From: Callorhinus ursinus
Taxonomy: Eukaryota; Chordata; Mammalia; Carnivora; Otariidae
Assembly (NCBI RefSeq): GCF_003265705.1
Contig: NW_020312867.1
Coordinates: forward strand, 8,371,470-8,435,469
Length of the DNA: 64,000 nucleotides
Direction: 5' to 3'
Part shown: positions 1-12,014 of the stretch, piece by piece
Numbering within the stretch: position 1 is the stretch's first letter
Layout: each line of letters opens with the position of its first letter
Translations under genes and position numbers: made by a program
The notes under the pieces: model-generated
Database searches by the model: none
What the model was told of the DNA's origin: nothing
Seen by the model: only the letters and a program-made list of their open reading frames with translations

Positions 1-446
1 TTGGGCTGAGGTCCAAAGGATGAATAGGGGCAGCCAGATAAAGAGGGCAGGGGAAAGAGGCCTGCCCAGCAGAGGGACTGGCATGCGCAAAGACCCTGGG
101 AGAGAAGGACTGTGTGAGGCTTGGCAGAGGTGGCTGCCATGGAGGAACATGGGAGGAGATGAGACTGGACTGTCGGCAAGCCAGGTGGCTGCAGAGCTCG
201 CCACGGAGTTTGTTCTTACCCACAGAGCCGTGGGAGCCACTGATGCGTGTGAGTAAAGGGTTAACAAAACCTCTTCCGCTTTTGCATGAGAATTTGACCT
301 TTGGTTAACTATCTAGCTCTGTTTCCTTGGAAACAGATAAACATATGTCCACTATGTTACTAGGCAACATTGCTATAATAAAAATGACCCCTGAGGAAGA
401 GACTGGAATGATCCATATGGTAATTGATTAGAAGCGGAGATATCAG

Positions 447-607
447 GGTTGCCTGGGTGGCTCACACGGTTAAGTGGTTAAGCGTCTGACTTCAGCTCAG
501 GTCAAGATCTCAGGGTCCTGGGATCTAGCCCTCCACTGGGCTCCCTGCTCAGCAAGGAGTCTGCTTGTTCCTCTCCCTCCCCTTCTGCCCCTCCCCCTGC
601 TTGTGCG

Positions 608-642
<35 letters not shown>

Positions 643-669
643 ATAAATAAAAATCTTAAAAAAAAAACT
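447..669 (+). mobile_element. Can-SINE (tRNA-Lys derived)
   Basis: Head ttgcctgggtggctcac, TC-rich tract at 611-641 and AAATAAAAATCTT tail. The TSD ggagatatcag is at 436-446 and 670-680, perfect over 11 bp. A small duplication (ggttaagt) sits in the tRNA head. Confidence 0.93.
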
Positions 670-689
670 GGAGATATCAGTATGAACTC

Positions 690-972
690 ATGTTTAGCTT
701 AATTTAAATGCAGAAGATTACATACAGAAATATTTATAGATATGTGTATGCACACAGGTTAGTATACACATGTACATTTCCTTTATCAGCTCAGAGAGCC
801 TAGACAATGATACTGGACAGCAGCAAGCACAGGTGGTATCCAAACTTGGTTTCTAATACCATCCACCAACACAAGAAACCAGGGAGAAACAGCTGATTCT
901 GGAACTGGAGCAGGACATATACAAGATGAGCATGGAGTGCCTTAGGGTTCCAGGAAGGAAGGAAGTCCTCCA

Positions 973-1008
<36 letters not shown>

Positions 1009-1858
1009 GCACACACACAGGAGGATGGAGGTGTGTCAAAGGCCATCGGGAGCACCTGAAAGAGCTTTCAAAAGCTGGACAATTTTGGGCAAATAAAATA
1101 ATATTGGATTGTAACCTAAAGTATGATAAATGAAAAAGAGGGGGAGAAAAGATAAATCTCCCATGCATAATTCCAAATATATAGATACTTCATCCTCAAG
1201 GAGAGGGGAACAATAACTCCCCAGTTCTTAACAGTGGGCTGAGCATCGTGATCTTCAGGGAGCACAGTATGAAGAGGGAGTAACTTTACAAGGAGAGATA
1301 CGTGACAAACCTGACTACCTCAGCCACGTGGTCAAGGTCAACATCAACAGTCAGATTATGTTGATAGCATGTACCCTTGATAGGCTATCATGAGGACGGC
1401 ACTTTACCTCTGTGGTCTTCCTCCCAAAACCCACAACCCCAGTCTAATTATGAGATAAACATCAGACACATCCCAATTGAGGGATATTATACCAAAATGC
1501 CTGACCAGTTCTCCTCAAGACTGTCAAGGTCATCAAAAACAGGGCAAGTCTGAGAAACTGTCACAGCCAAGAGGAGCCTAAAGGGACGTGACAACTAAAT
1601 GTAGTGTGGTATCCCCAGTGGGATCCTGGACAGAAAAAGGACATTAGGTAAATACTAAGGAACTCTGAATAAGTAGGGCTTTAGCTAATAATAATGTATC
1701 CATTTTGGTTCATTAATTGTAACAAATGTCCTGTACTAACGTAAGATGTTAATAATAGGGGAACCTGGGTGCCAGGTCTATGGGAACTCTCTGTACTACC
1801 TTCCCAATTTTTCTATAAATCTAGAATTGTTCTAAAAAATAATTTTTTAAAAAACAAG
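690..1858 (+). mobile_element. Ancient L1 3' UTR (L1M type), + strand
   Basis: The segment 1590-1856 closely follows the old mammalian L1M 3' end (aaggacattaggtaaatac, ttcattaattgtaacaaatg, taataataggggaac, final A-rich tail). Upstream sequence to about 690 is probably the same copy, with a CA microsatellite inside. Left boundary uncertain. Confidence 0.65.
975..1019 (+). repeat. (CA)n microsatellite
   Basis: About 22 CA units with CGCACG interruptions. Confidence 0.95.
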
Positions 1859-2454
1859 GATCGAGAGATTGGTAACCTACATCTGGACTGGAAGGAACAA
1901 TAAATACCTGGTGGAAAATCATACTTTGGGCTTCCTGAGCACGGTGACTCATGTAACTGGGCAGGTCCAAAGATGTGGGCTCCCATGGGGCATGAAGCTT
2001 TTAAGCTAGGGTGGCTCCTGCACCCACTGATGGGATCCCATCTCCTTGAACCCGTGCTTTACTCTGCTGGCCAGCAGGAAGGACCCCCCCACTGAGAGAA
2101 GTGCCTGGTGCTAGCATTCATTGAGGGCCATGCTAGCAAGCTAAGGTTCCTCTCCTATAGCCTTCAGAGTAGGTCAACGCCAAGTGTGGCTTATGGCCAT
2201 CTGTTGAGTGTGAGTGTATAGTTGAACCTGAGGAGACCCCTCGTGCACACTGCAGTGGGTGATAAGCAGGGGAGTGATGTGATCAGATTTGCATTTTGCA
2301 AACATTCTCTCTTTAGCTGCTCCCAGGTACAAGGGGACAAGAGAAAAACAGAGACCATTTGGGAGGTTATCGTGGTCATGTTGGCAAGCCACAAGTCTTC
2401 AATCAATTTCCTGCTTGTGCATCTATCTGGTGATGTCTGAGTCTGTGTGCATGT

Positions 2455-2481
2455 GAGAGAGAGAGAGAGAGAGAGAGAGAG
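2455..2481 (+). repeat. (GA)n microsatellite
   Basis: Uninterrupted GA dinucleotides, about 13 units. Confidence 0.95.
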
Positions 2482-2962
2482 CTCATACTCTTCTAGAACA
2501 TTAGAGCATCACTTAATCCAGAATTTTCCAAGAGTAATGATGCATAACATGATTTTAGTTGTTATACAGATAAATGTGCTTTGGTTATATATTGCTGCAT
2601 AACACGCCACCCCAAAACTTAACAGCCTAAAAGAAAATCACCATTTATTTGCTCAGTTTGCAGTTTGGGCTGGACTCACCAGGGACAGCTCAGTTCTGCT
2701 CTCCACAGCATCAGCTGGAGTGGTCCATAGTGCTGGGAGTTGGCTGGAAAAGCTCAGACATGGCCATGTATCTGGGACCTGGTTCTCACTGTCAGTTGTC
2801 AGCTGGGTTTTTCTGTTTTCTTCCACGTGGTCTCTAGGTAATTAGCTTGGGCTTCCTCACACAATGATGGTCTTGAGGTGGTCAGAGTTTTTATATAGCA
2901 CTCAACTTTCCCCAGGATACAAAAGAAGGAGCTGTGGGAGCTTCTTAAAGCTGGGGCTTGAC

Positions 2963-3150
2963 GGGCGCCTGGGGGGCTCAGTCAGTTAAGCATCCGACTT
3001 TTGATTTCGGCTCAGGTCATGATCTCAGGGTTGTGAGATGGAGCCCTGTGTTGGGCTCCGTGCTCATCACAGGGTCTGCTTGGGATTCTTTCTCTCCCTC
3101 TCCCTCTGACCCTCCCCCTGCTCTCTCTCTCTCTCTAAAATAAATAAATA
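2963..3150 (+). mobile_element. Can-SINE, first of a head-to-tail pair
   Basis: Head gggcgcctggggggctcag, TC tail and AAATAAATAA end. It is directly followed by another full Can-SINE. The outer flanks aaagctggggcttga (2947-2961) and aaggctgggggttga (3387-3401) look like one imperfect TSD around both. Confidence 0.93.
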
Positions 3151-3386
3151 AGGGGCGCCTGGGTGGCTCAGTCGTTAAGCATCTGCCTTTGGCTCAGGTC
3201 ATGCTCCCAGGGTGCTGGGATCGAGCCCCACATCAGGCTTCCTGCTCAGCGGGAAGCCCGCTTCTCCCTCTCCCACTCCCCCTGCTTGTGTTCCCTCTTT
3301 TGCTGTGTCTCTCTCTGTCAAATAAATAAATAAAATCTTTTAAAAAATAAATAAAATAAAATAAATAAAATCTTTAAGAAAAAAAA
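3151..3386 (+). mobile_element. Can-SINE inserted in the tail of the previous one
   Basis: Complete head ggggcgcctgggtggctcag to a long AAATAAA-rich tail. The lack of unique sequence between the pair suggests insertion into the A-rich tail of the first element. Confidence 0.93.
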
Positions 3387-3784
3387 AAGGCTGGGGGTTG
3401 AAACAGGCATAGTGTCACTTCTGCTGCATTCTGTTGCTTTACTGCAGGTCACAGTTCAGTCCAGATTCAAGGGGAGGGGTCTACATAAGGGTATGAACAA
3501 CCAGAGGCCTGGGTCTCTGGGGACCGTAACAGTCTCCCACCCTCTAGCGTATATATACACACACACCTATATGTATATATGTATTTATTTTAATGATTAT
3601 TTATTTTAATGTATTTTAGAAAAACATATAACTGGCTCGTGAAATCAGAGATATCATGGATAATATTGCTTAGAGTGAGAGAGAAAACTATATGAATCTC
3701 TATAAAGTTGGGGCAATGTAATCTGCTGGTTTCCTCTAATATTTCCTCTCCCTTTCTCCCACTGGGATAGAACCCTTGATCAGT

Positions 3785-4180
3785 AACCTAGCACAGTGCC
3801 CTTGAAATAAGGATTCCATTTCCCAGCCTCCCTTGCAGTTAGGTGTGACCAAGTATAACAGTAAGCCGTTAGACTGACAGAGGAGGTGGTGTGTGGGCAA
3901 AATGTATTGAGTGTTCTTAAAGGAAGGGGATATGTTCTCCTTCTCTTCTTTTGTTATTCCTGCTGCCAGGATGCAGACCTGATGGCTGGAGCTTGTGCAG
4001 CCATCTTGGACCATGAGGTGGAAGCATGTTAGGATGGAGGAGCAACAAAATTGAAGGAATCTGGATCCCAGATGACCATGGGACAACCAGCTTAGGATAG
4101 TTTCCCATACTTTTATTTGTGAGAGAAATAAACTCCTATGTTATATAAGCTACTATTACTTGGGATTTTCCGTCCCTCAG
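3785..4180 (+). repeat. Ancient MaLR/MLT-like LTR, + strand
   Basis: The order cctcccttgcagttaggtgt, ggctggagcttgtgcagcca, ttggaccatgaggtggaag, then gagagaaataaactcctatg and ttatataagctactat matches the 3' half of an old LTR with its own AATAAA and TTAAGCCACT-like end. Family name tentative. Confidence 0.5.
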
Positions 4181-4477
4181 AGGAACTATTCCTATCTAAT
4201 ATGGTCAGTTTAAAGACAAACATAAGTAAATCAAAGTAGAGGTGGTAGGCAAAAATTGAGAAAGAGGTACGTGAGTGGCTGAAGTTTGAAAAATACAGAT
4301 CCAATCTACACCCCTGTATTCCAAGTGAGAAAACTCTGGAAACAGTGTGTCCAGGAGGGTGATATGAAAGAATAACCCAGGTAAGATTGAGGTTTTGCTA
4401 CATGAAGGAGGATGGAGAAAGGAAAAGTGTTCCTGGAAGAGGTAACAACACTTAAACAGAGATGAAGTAATAGTAAC

Positions 4478-4696
4478 AAATTGTGTGTTTATTTGACAAA
4501 CACTTATATAAACTTCCCCATATGCCAGACACTATTCTAAGGGCTTTACCAATATTAGCCGACTTAATCGCCTTAACCACCTTATCATATAGGCGCTATT
4601 AGCCCCATTTTAAGCTGAGGAAACTGAGGCACAGAGAAATTAATTACTCGCCCACAGTCAGTATATCACAGACCTCGGATTCAAATCCAAACCTCA
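4478..4696 (-). mobile_element. MIR SINE, minus
   Basis: Reads cattttaagctgaggaaactg and aggcacagagaaattaatta, the reverse complement of the MIR core, ending at ggattcaaatccaaacctca where a Can-SINE inserted (TSD 4683-4696). Confidence 0.8.
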
Positions 4697-4921
4697 GGAG
4701 CACCTGGGTGGCTCAGTCGGTTAAGTGTCCAACTCTTGGTTCCGGCGCAGGTCATGATCTCAGGGTCATGATCTTACGGTCATGAGATCAAGCTCTCCGT
4801 CAAACTCAAGGCTCAGCACAGAATCTGCTTGAGATTCTCTTCTCCCACCCCCTCTACTTCTCTCACCACGCCCCACCACCACCACTCTGGAGTGAGCATG
4901 CACTCTCCTCTCTCTCTAAAA

Positions 4922-4960
<39 letters not shown>

Positions 4961-4976
4961 AACCTTCAAAAAAAAA
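4697..4976 (+). mobile_element. Can-SINE with long (AAAT)n tail
   Basis: Head agcacctgggtggctcag. The internal GTCATGATCT motif is duplicated and the (AAAT)n array spans 4919-4961. TSD aaatccaaacctca at 4683-4696 and 4977-4990, perfect. Confidence 0.94.
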
Positions 4977-4990
4977 AAATCCAAACCTCA

Positions 4991-7035
4991 GCTCAGCACC
5001 CATAACCACCATGCTGGGTCCCATCATAATTTTCAAAGCACATGTAAAATTTCTGAGTTATTGACATTATTCCCATTTTTACATTTGGAAAAATTGAGTG
5101 CCAAAGAGAAAAGAGATTGATGTATGGCTACAGTGAGGGTTAGTAGAAGTGCAAGCAGAGCCAAGGGCCTTTGACTTCCAGGCTGATTCGGGGACGTCAG
5201 GCAGACCTAAATTTCCAGCGCTGATCGGCCACACGCCCGCTGTCCCCCACCCCATTCACTTTCATCTGTCTCTGGGCATCCTGCTGAGTTCTGGTGTTTG
5301 GGTATGTTCACTTGTTTTATATTTACCCTCGGGTCCCAACCTGGCTCATCTGGTTTTCCTGGCGCTCTGATGCTCTTATGGAGAGGCTCTAATGTCACGG
5401 TAACCGGACACGGTTCAGGGATTAGAGGAAATGAATTGGCACAGGGTTCCCTGGATTTAAAGCACCCCCTGGGAGATGGTGGGCGCACGAAGAAAGGAGG
5501 TGGCGGCTTGCTGGAGTCCCTCCCATGTGCCACCTCTCCCCATGCTGCACACCACGTGGGTTAGCTCCCCTACGCCCATGACAGCTTAGTCACGTGCAGC
5601 TCATCCCCCAGGGGAGGGAACTGGAGCTGCCTCAGAGTCACATCCATGTCTAACTGGGGTCCAGGACATTCTTCCCATTGTCCCATTTGGCTTCACCAGA
5701 GTCTCTACCGCCTCATCGGGGGCAGGGGCTACACCTGTCTGACCTAGGATGTAGGTCTGTGTACTGGATACCTGGCCGAAGACAGGTATGTGTAGGACAC
5801 CTGTGTACCACGGGGCTAGTGCACCGTGGACAGGACGCTCACGTGTAGCACAGGTGGGCTCAGAAAGAGGTGCATGGGACTCGTGTGTACAGGGCACGCG
5901 AGGATAGGGCTTGTTGTAGGTTCGGTTCCCCCAGAAGTAGACGTGAGACAAGAATTTGAGGGCAAGTGGCTTTTTCGGGAGGTGGTCCCAGGAAGCACAG
6001 TAGAGGAGTGGGAAGGCGAGGCCGAAAAGGGAAGGCCTCCCACACACTGCAGGTGCACTGACGAGCATGTGACTGCTGTGGGCACCTGGGCCCCATCCTG
6101 CTGGATTCCTGAGAGCCAAGGAAAAGGAGGTATTCATTCACCCACTGGCCCCTGTTTGTCATTGCTGAGGGCTACTCCCGTGCTCCAGCCCGTCCTCTGA
6201 ATGGGTCAAACGTGTTTCCTAAGCAGAGAGTCAGATGTGCTTTGCAGTAGGAGGCCTGGACACATATGGAGAAGGTGGGTGTTGAGGGGCTATGGATGGG
6301 GCTCTCGCAGCATTCGCTACAGAATACAGGGGTATGGGGCAGGTGCTCAGGACCTACAAGTGCAGAGATGCAGGGCAGGGGAGCAGACAAGTGATTGGAT
6401 TACTGGCCTTGTTGTCTGGGCTGAAGGGGGGCCTGCTGAAAGGGGATAAGCAGCCACAGAAGGAGAGGTGGTGTTGGGCCCTCCCATGCCAGTTGGACTC
6501 CATCCTTGTGCCCCCTGTGGTTGGTGTGTTAGTGTGTGCTTGCACACTAACACACGGGAGGCTGGGAGGGCTCAAGCCTGTCACAATGCAGAGGCTTCTC
6601 TCTGCTAAACTTCCACCTCACTTGTATTTTGAGAAGTGGCGATGAGGGCAAAGGTGCTCAGGGTACAAGAAGGGACAGCACCAAAGGCTGGGTAGGACCC
6701 TAGACTAGGAGTCAGACATGGAGGCAGAACTAAGTGACATCTCTGAGCCCACTTGCCCCATCCAAGAGATGGGAATAACTCTGCCCATGTGCCTCAGGGC
6801 AGGTCACCTATGATTCTTGCCTCCTGGGTTCCCTCTCTGCCCAGTGAACATCACGGACATCCTGTCTCTGCTATGGACTTCACAGAGCTGTTGTGAGGAA
6901 CAGATCAGGTCATGAACAAGAAAACATGTGGGAGAAAATAAAATATATGGGGGGGTGGATTACGGAAAGGGCCTGAGTAGGGAAAATCAAGGAGCCTGGC
7001 TTCTGCTGCTGGCTCTGCTGCTGTATTTTTAGGAC
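4991..7035. other. Intergenic sequence without a recognised gene
   Basis: GC-moderate DNA. Segment 5910-6030 (tcggttcccccagaagtaga, gtggtcccaggaagcacag) resembles an old LTR-like repeat, and 6700-6900 has MIR-like wording (gagcccacttgccccatcc). The long open frames here, e.g. 178 codons on the minus strand at 5601-6137, show no family resemblance. Confidence 0.5.
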
Positions 7036-7039
7036 ATTG

Positions 7040-7510
7040 GCTTGACACCTGTAATAGAGTCCCAAAACAATAGTGTTTTCAATAAAACAGAACTTATTTC
7101 TCCCTCACGTTAAAGTATACTTGGCAGTTAAGGCTGGCGTGGTGGCTTCACCAATCACAAGAGACCCAGGTTCCTTCTATCTTGTTGCTCTGCCATCTTC
7201 CCCCTTGTGGCCCAAGATGGCTGCTCCACCTCCAGCCCTTCTGTCTATGTTCCAATCAGCAGAAGGAAGACAAGGGGAAGGGGCAGGAACCCTTCTCCTT
7301 CCTTTTAAAAGCACAACCCAGAAATTGGTCACATCACTTCCATTCATATCCCATCAGCCAGGATTTAATCACATGGCCACACCTACCTGCAAGGGAGTCT
7401 GGGAATGTAGTCTTTTGCCATGTGTGAAAGGGCGAAGAGATATTGAGGGACAACCTGCAATTTTTTCCACAGTTGCTGACTTGTGTGGGCAATTCACATC
7501 TGCAGGGGAG
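7040..7510 (-). repeat. Ancient MaLR-like LTR, minus
   Basis: The run aacttatttctccctcacg, cccaagatggctgctccacc, atttaatcacatggccacac, gggagtctgggaatgtagtc is the reverse of the repeat at 3785-4180. Copies of the same family appear at 11125-11370 and 52975-53350. Confidence 0.5.
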
Positions 7511-7543
7511 CCATAGTTTCTTTGTTTGCAAATTCATTCATTC

Positions 7544-7795
7544 ATTATAATATAATATAATATAATATAATATAATATAATATAATATAATATAGTATAA
7601 TATATAATGTAGTATATTTATATATAATATAATAATATATAAAATAATATAATAATATAATATATAATTATTTAATATATACATTATATATTATATAGTA
7701 TATTTTGCATATATATTATATAATATGATACATATATATTATATGTTTTGGCATATATATTATATAATATAACACATATTATATATATATGCCAT
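7544..7795. repeat. AT-rich satellite/microsatellite, (TATAA)n then TA-rich
   Basis: About 50 bases of perfect TATAA pentamers (tataatataatataatata) from 7548 grade into degenerate TA/TATAT repeats to 7795. The second half contains long self-complementary stretches and could form cruciforms. Confidence 0.92.
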
Positions 7796-8637
7796 GCTTG
7801 TAGTATAAAGAACGATCTTTGAACCACTTGATTGCCAATGGATCCTCTCACTAGCTGGACCATAGGCCCCAGAGGTCTGGTGTGAGGTCTGTCTTGCTCA
7901 CCACTGTATACCTGCAGCATCCAGTGTAGGGACTGACACGCAGAAGCCATGTTATTAGCTGCCCATGGATGATGAATGGATGGCTGTTCTGGCTTTTGTA
8001 TTTGGTGAGGACATCTTTCTTCACTCAAGGGTTTAAGTTTTTCCCTTTTCAGGCCTCCTGGCTCCACCACCCCGTATCCCTGTGTGCCAAGCCTTGCTGA
8101 GCCTGTGAAGTATAAAATGTGCTGTGAGCCAGAGTCTTGAGAGTGGGATTAAAAATAAATGAAATGGCATGAAAACAAGTTAACCACAAGCAATGGCTTT
8201 CCAGGGTAATTCCAGGGTAATTAGGCATCAGTGGTAGAGGCAAGGACAGAGCGCAGACTCTAACTGCCAAGAGTTCCTATCAACACCACTACTGTGTCAG
8301 GCAGAGAATGCACTGGGCCTGGCTTGAGCCTTTCCATGACCCTCCATTGATGTCCTGGGAGACATCAAGCAAGACCGTCCCGGTCAGGGACAGGTCAGGG
8401 AGGACAGGTTCTATTTCCAGCCCTGCTGCTCACCTGCTGGGTGGATCCTAGGAAAATCCTTGCCCCTTTGAGCCTCAGTTTCTTCATCCGTGAAAGAGGT
8501 TAATAAGAGGATCTATCTATTATCAACTATCAAGCACGGAAAACAAGGGTACCCACCTTATGGGCAGAAGTAAGCACCCTTAGCATCTCTGCAATTTTTT
8601 CACAGTGTGCCAGGCTCAAAGAAATACCAGAGGGTTG
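7796..8637. other. Intergenic; MIR fragment
   Basis: No gene recognised. 8400-8530 reads as a MIR in + orientation (tgagcctcagtttcttcatc then gaaagaggttaataagagga). A duplicated ccagggtaatt occurs at 8201-8221. Confidence 0.5.
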
Positions 8638-8850
8638 GGGCACCTGGGTGGCTCAGTCGGTTAAGGGTCTGCCTTCAATTCAGGTCATGATCCTAGGGTC
8701 CTGGGATGGAGCCCCGTGTCAGGCTCCTGGCCCAGCAGGGAGCCTGCTTCTCCCTTTCCCTCTGCCCCTCCTCTCTGCCTGTTCTCTCTCTTTCTCTCTC
8801 TCTCTCTCTCTGTCAAATAAATGAATAAAATCTTAAAAAAAAAAAAAAAG
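8638..8850 (+). mobile_element. Can-SINE with 20-bp perfect TSD
   Basis: Full head to poly(A). TSD aaagaaataccagagggttg at 8618-8637 and 8851-8870, identical over 20 bases, suggesting a comparatively recent insertion. Confidence 0.95.
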
Positions 8851-8870
8851 AAAGAAATACCAGAGGGTTG

Positions 8871-10960
8871 TTCTTTAAGCAATTAGGTTCGAACAACTTA
8901 ATAGTAGTTTGCCCAGCACCCAGCATATGTCATTGTACCTCCCTCAAAATTGTAAAATATTTTGCAGTGTCTCTGTGAGTTTTCTGCAGGGCCTCGGGGG
9001 TGCCAGGGCACATGGTTTGGGAACTGCAGCCCTAAGGTTTTGAGGCTGAAACAGGGTTATGTGTGTTGGGGGCTTAGCATGATGCCTGGTCTAGAGTAGG
9101 TCAATAAATGTTGGTGGTCCTAAATTATCCTTCAACTGTCATTCTGAAATCAGCATCTCTCTCGTTCTTTCTGCGTCTCCCGCCAAAGCCACGGCAATTC
9201 CTTCTGCCTCGGGCTCCTGCCACCTCCTGGTTTCTGCTTGCCACCTTCCCCCTGGGCCCCTCCACACCCAGGGCCCCTCCTCACCAAACTTCCTTCCGGG
9301 TCTAGAATTGGGGTTCCCACTTCTCCACTCCTCCCTGACTCCACATGCTGGCAGGATCTCTTTGCGGGCAGAGTGGGTGTCCCTGCCTCTTCACTTTGGG
9401 CTGGGCCACGTGATTCTCTCTGTCCAGTGGTACCCGGCAAAGTGACAGCGCGGCAGTCTTCAGTCTCGGCCGTAAGAGGCGTTGCAAGGTTTCACTTGCT
9501 CTCCCATCCTTTGCCACTGGCAAGAGAAAAACCCGCTTAGTGATTCCAGTGGCCCACGGAGCAGGCTCAGAGCTGCACCCTTGCAGACCATCCCAGTCAA
9601 GAGCGAAAAGAAGTGATTGGTGTTGGAAGGTATGGCATTTTGGAGAGCTGTGTCACACAGTGTTCCGTGACAATCTGACCTCTCCATCGGTGGCAAATTC
9701 CCCTTCTCTGAGAGAAAACCTGATTGAGTCATTTGGTCACCACGCAGGACCCAGCTCCTTTCACACCGTTTCATACCCGCAAATTGTCCTGTCCTGTCCG
9801 CAGACAGCTGCCTCGGGCTGCGGCACCCACCTCTGACCCAGACAATTGCCCTGTCATTACAAGGTCATGGGACACACAGCCTGGCGACTTGCCTGGAAGA
9901 AATCATTTCTGGCCCCTGTGGTTAGGAGGCATGTGAATGTGGCAGACAAGAGTTTCTTGGACCCTCTCTGGTTCTAAAGAGTGACCGCAGAACCAGGAGA
10001 AATTGCACCTAAAATTTTCTCTGCATGTGGCAGAATACATCTCAGACTGTAAACCCCGGGGCACAAGAAAGGTGACATTTCTTACAACTCAATTTGGTAA
10101 CTGTTTTGAGTCTCATTCTACCTAAGATGGAAAAGATGAGGCCCAAGTTCACATAGAAAGTTTGGTAGAGCTGGGGGTTAGATCCCAGGTGTCCTGGCTT
10201 CCAGTAGGGACCCCTTTTCTTGCCTGGTGGATCACGGGCTTGCCAGGAGCCCCAGGTCCCGCCTTCAAGACAGTGGAGGCCCCCCTCCCCATCACTCAGG
10301 CTGTGTGCCTCCTCACTCCACTGAGTGCCTGCTGGGGAGAATTCTGCACAGCACTTTCCTCCCGCTGCATCCCAGTCTGCCTCCCTAGGTCCTCTACCCA
10401 CCGCCCTAGCTCTGAATCCAGGACTACTCTAAAGGTACCCTCTTTTTTTCTTTAATTTATAAACATTTGCTTTCATTTTTACTTCTATGAATTTGATTTA
10501 GTTCTTTTTTGAATCTGCCTTTTTTAGTAATCTTTTCTGTTTTTTATTCCTTTTTGTAATGAATTTAATTCTTTCCAAAATACTTTGTTGTTACCTTCAT
10601 CTGAAGTTGTTGGGAGAAGAGGGGCCTAACCCTGCCGTTGACGGTGTCTGCTAACTCTCACTTATGGTGGCTGGTTCCCTTGTAATTCTGAATTCTGAAT
10701 TCCTCTGTAGGGGAGCTTTGGCTCTGGGCAGCTTGTGCAGCCTGGGTTGAGGGCAAGTCCCTCCAAAATGGGTTGAGTTGGTTTTGCTGGTCCCCTCAGC
10801 TCTTTGTCTGGGATCACCATGTTAGTTCTTAGTTTGGGGTTCCTAGTTCATGTGGCTAGAATAAATTATTTTAAACCCCATGTGAGAATATATCTTATTT
10901 ATTTCCATCATAATATTAATTTGATCATTGTTTGTTTCCATCCACTCCCATGTCCTCCAG
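8871..10960. other. Intergenic without a recognised gene
   Basis: Mixed sequence. A short L2/MIR 3' end lies at about 9075-9115 (cataatgcctgg-like, caataaatgttgg). 10440-10580 is T-rich. No conserved coding segment was recognised on either strand. Confidence 0.5.
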
Positions 10961-10967
10961 AAAAGTG

Positions 10968-11056
10968 GGACCTATGTCTCTCTGATTTGGGGTCATATCC
11001 CCAGTGCCTAGAGCAGAACTTTGGCACATGGCAGACACTCAATAAGTGTTAACTGA
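10968..11056 (+). mobile_element. L2/MIR 3' end fragment, +
   Basis: Reads atatccccagtgcctagag, ggcacatggcagacactcaa, taagtgttaactgaa, matching the 3' end of L2-type elements. Confidence 0.65.
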
Positions 11057-11124
11057 AAGAAACAACTAAAAAATACCCACTTGATAGTGTGTTGTGAAGA
11101 ATAAATGGTGTGTCTGTAAGCCTG

Positions 11125-11370
11125 TGTTTGCCCAATTAAAAATGAGGTTTTATTGTCTCACATAACAGGCCGATGCTGTTGGTGATGCTGTGACTCAGTG
11201 GTTTCTAATGTCTCTGCAATTTTTTTGGTCTTTGTCTTAAGGTGGCAAGATGATTACTGTAGCTCCAGGCATCACATCCACGTTCCAGGCCAAAGGAAGG
11301 AGAAGAAAGTTGGAGTTTAGGGGGAGCTTCATTGACATTTTTCCTTTTATCAGGAAGGTAAGTTTCCCTA
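11125..11370 (-). repeat. Ancient MaLR-like repeat fragment, minus
   Basis: Segment ggtggcaagatgattactg, tagctccaggcatcacatcc, ttccaggccaaaggaagga parallels the repeat at 7200-7270. It is flanked by AG and GT and can mimic an exon, but the repeat match explains it. Confidence 0.45.
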
Positions 11371-11951
11371 GAAGTCTAACAGCAAATTTCTGCTTTGATC
11401 TCCTTTTCTAGAAATGGGTCGCAAGGACACCCCAGAAGCTAGGGAACCTGGAAAGTGACTCTATGGAGAGGTGAGGAAGGAGGGAGGGGATTAGGGACAC
11501 AGATGCAGTATCTGCCCCAAATGGGGTCCTATCTATGTAAGGCACTTGGAGAAAACTAAGCCTTCAGAAAGGGACAACTATTCTCATAATTATTAATTCA
11601 TAATTCATAATATATTGATAATTATTATCATTGAAAGCTTTACAGTCACTATGATCCTGTTGGCATCAGACTTTGGACTCTGGAACCCCTGGGTACTGAA
11701 GTGCCCATACCCCAGTGGTCTCCCTCCCTCCCTCCTTATTCTGTTCAGAATACTGAAGCCCTTTAAAAAAAAAAAAAAAAGCCAACTACATTTTTCCAAC
11801 GTAAGCCACGTCCTGCTCTCATTAACTCCATCCTCAGTGACTTAGCCAGACCCTGCTCCCTGCCGGAAGCAGGTAGGAGAGACTGTACAAATCAAAGGTC
11901 CCTCGGGCCCATCAGCAGGTTAGTGTCAACATTCCCTCCAAGGACGCTGCG

Positions 11952-12014
11952 ATGAAAACAGAAGAGCCAACCCCAAGTCTTGGGCAGACCCTGGAGTGGC
12001 TGCGAAAGGAGCTG
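11952..12014 (+). CDS. C20orf202: C20orf202 coding exon 1 (residues 1-21)
   Basis: ATG in context gctgcgATGa (G at -3), encoding MKTEEPTPSLGQTLEWLRKE plus L. The donor is ctg|gtaagg at 12015, close to consensus. Phase out is 0. Upstream of the ATG is presumed 5' UTR or further coding sequence. Confidence 0.85.

Larger units (their letters stand above)
2570..3520 (-). repeat. Ancient LTR-like interspersed repeat (MaLR/MLT-like), minus, split by SINEs
   Basis: The pattern tatattgctgcataac, cccaaaacttaacagcct and catttatttgctcag, then the segment after the SINEs ending at ccagaggcctgggtctctgg, is familiar from an old LTR-like repeat read in reverse. Family not assigned. The two Can-SINEs at 2963-3388 interrupt it. 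Similar sequence recurs at 21520-22080. Confidence 0.45.

Noticed and set aside
607..642. Regularly spaced repeats suggesting an array (CRISPR-like)
   Set aside because: Only simple dinucleotide repeats of SINE tails; no direct repeat-spacer structure exists anywhere in this vertebrate window.
5601..6137. 178-codon minus ORF
   Set aside because: Composition-driven; several overlapping ORFs on both strands and no family features.
11243..11358. Exon-like block flanked by AG and GT upstream of C20orf202
   Set aside because: It matches a repeat family also present at 7.2 kb, and its frames do not extend the C20orf202 protein recognisably.
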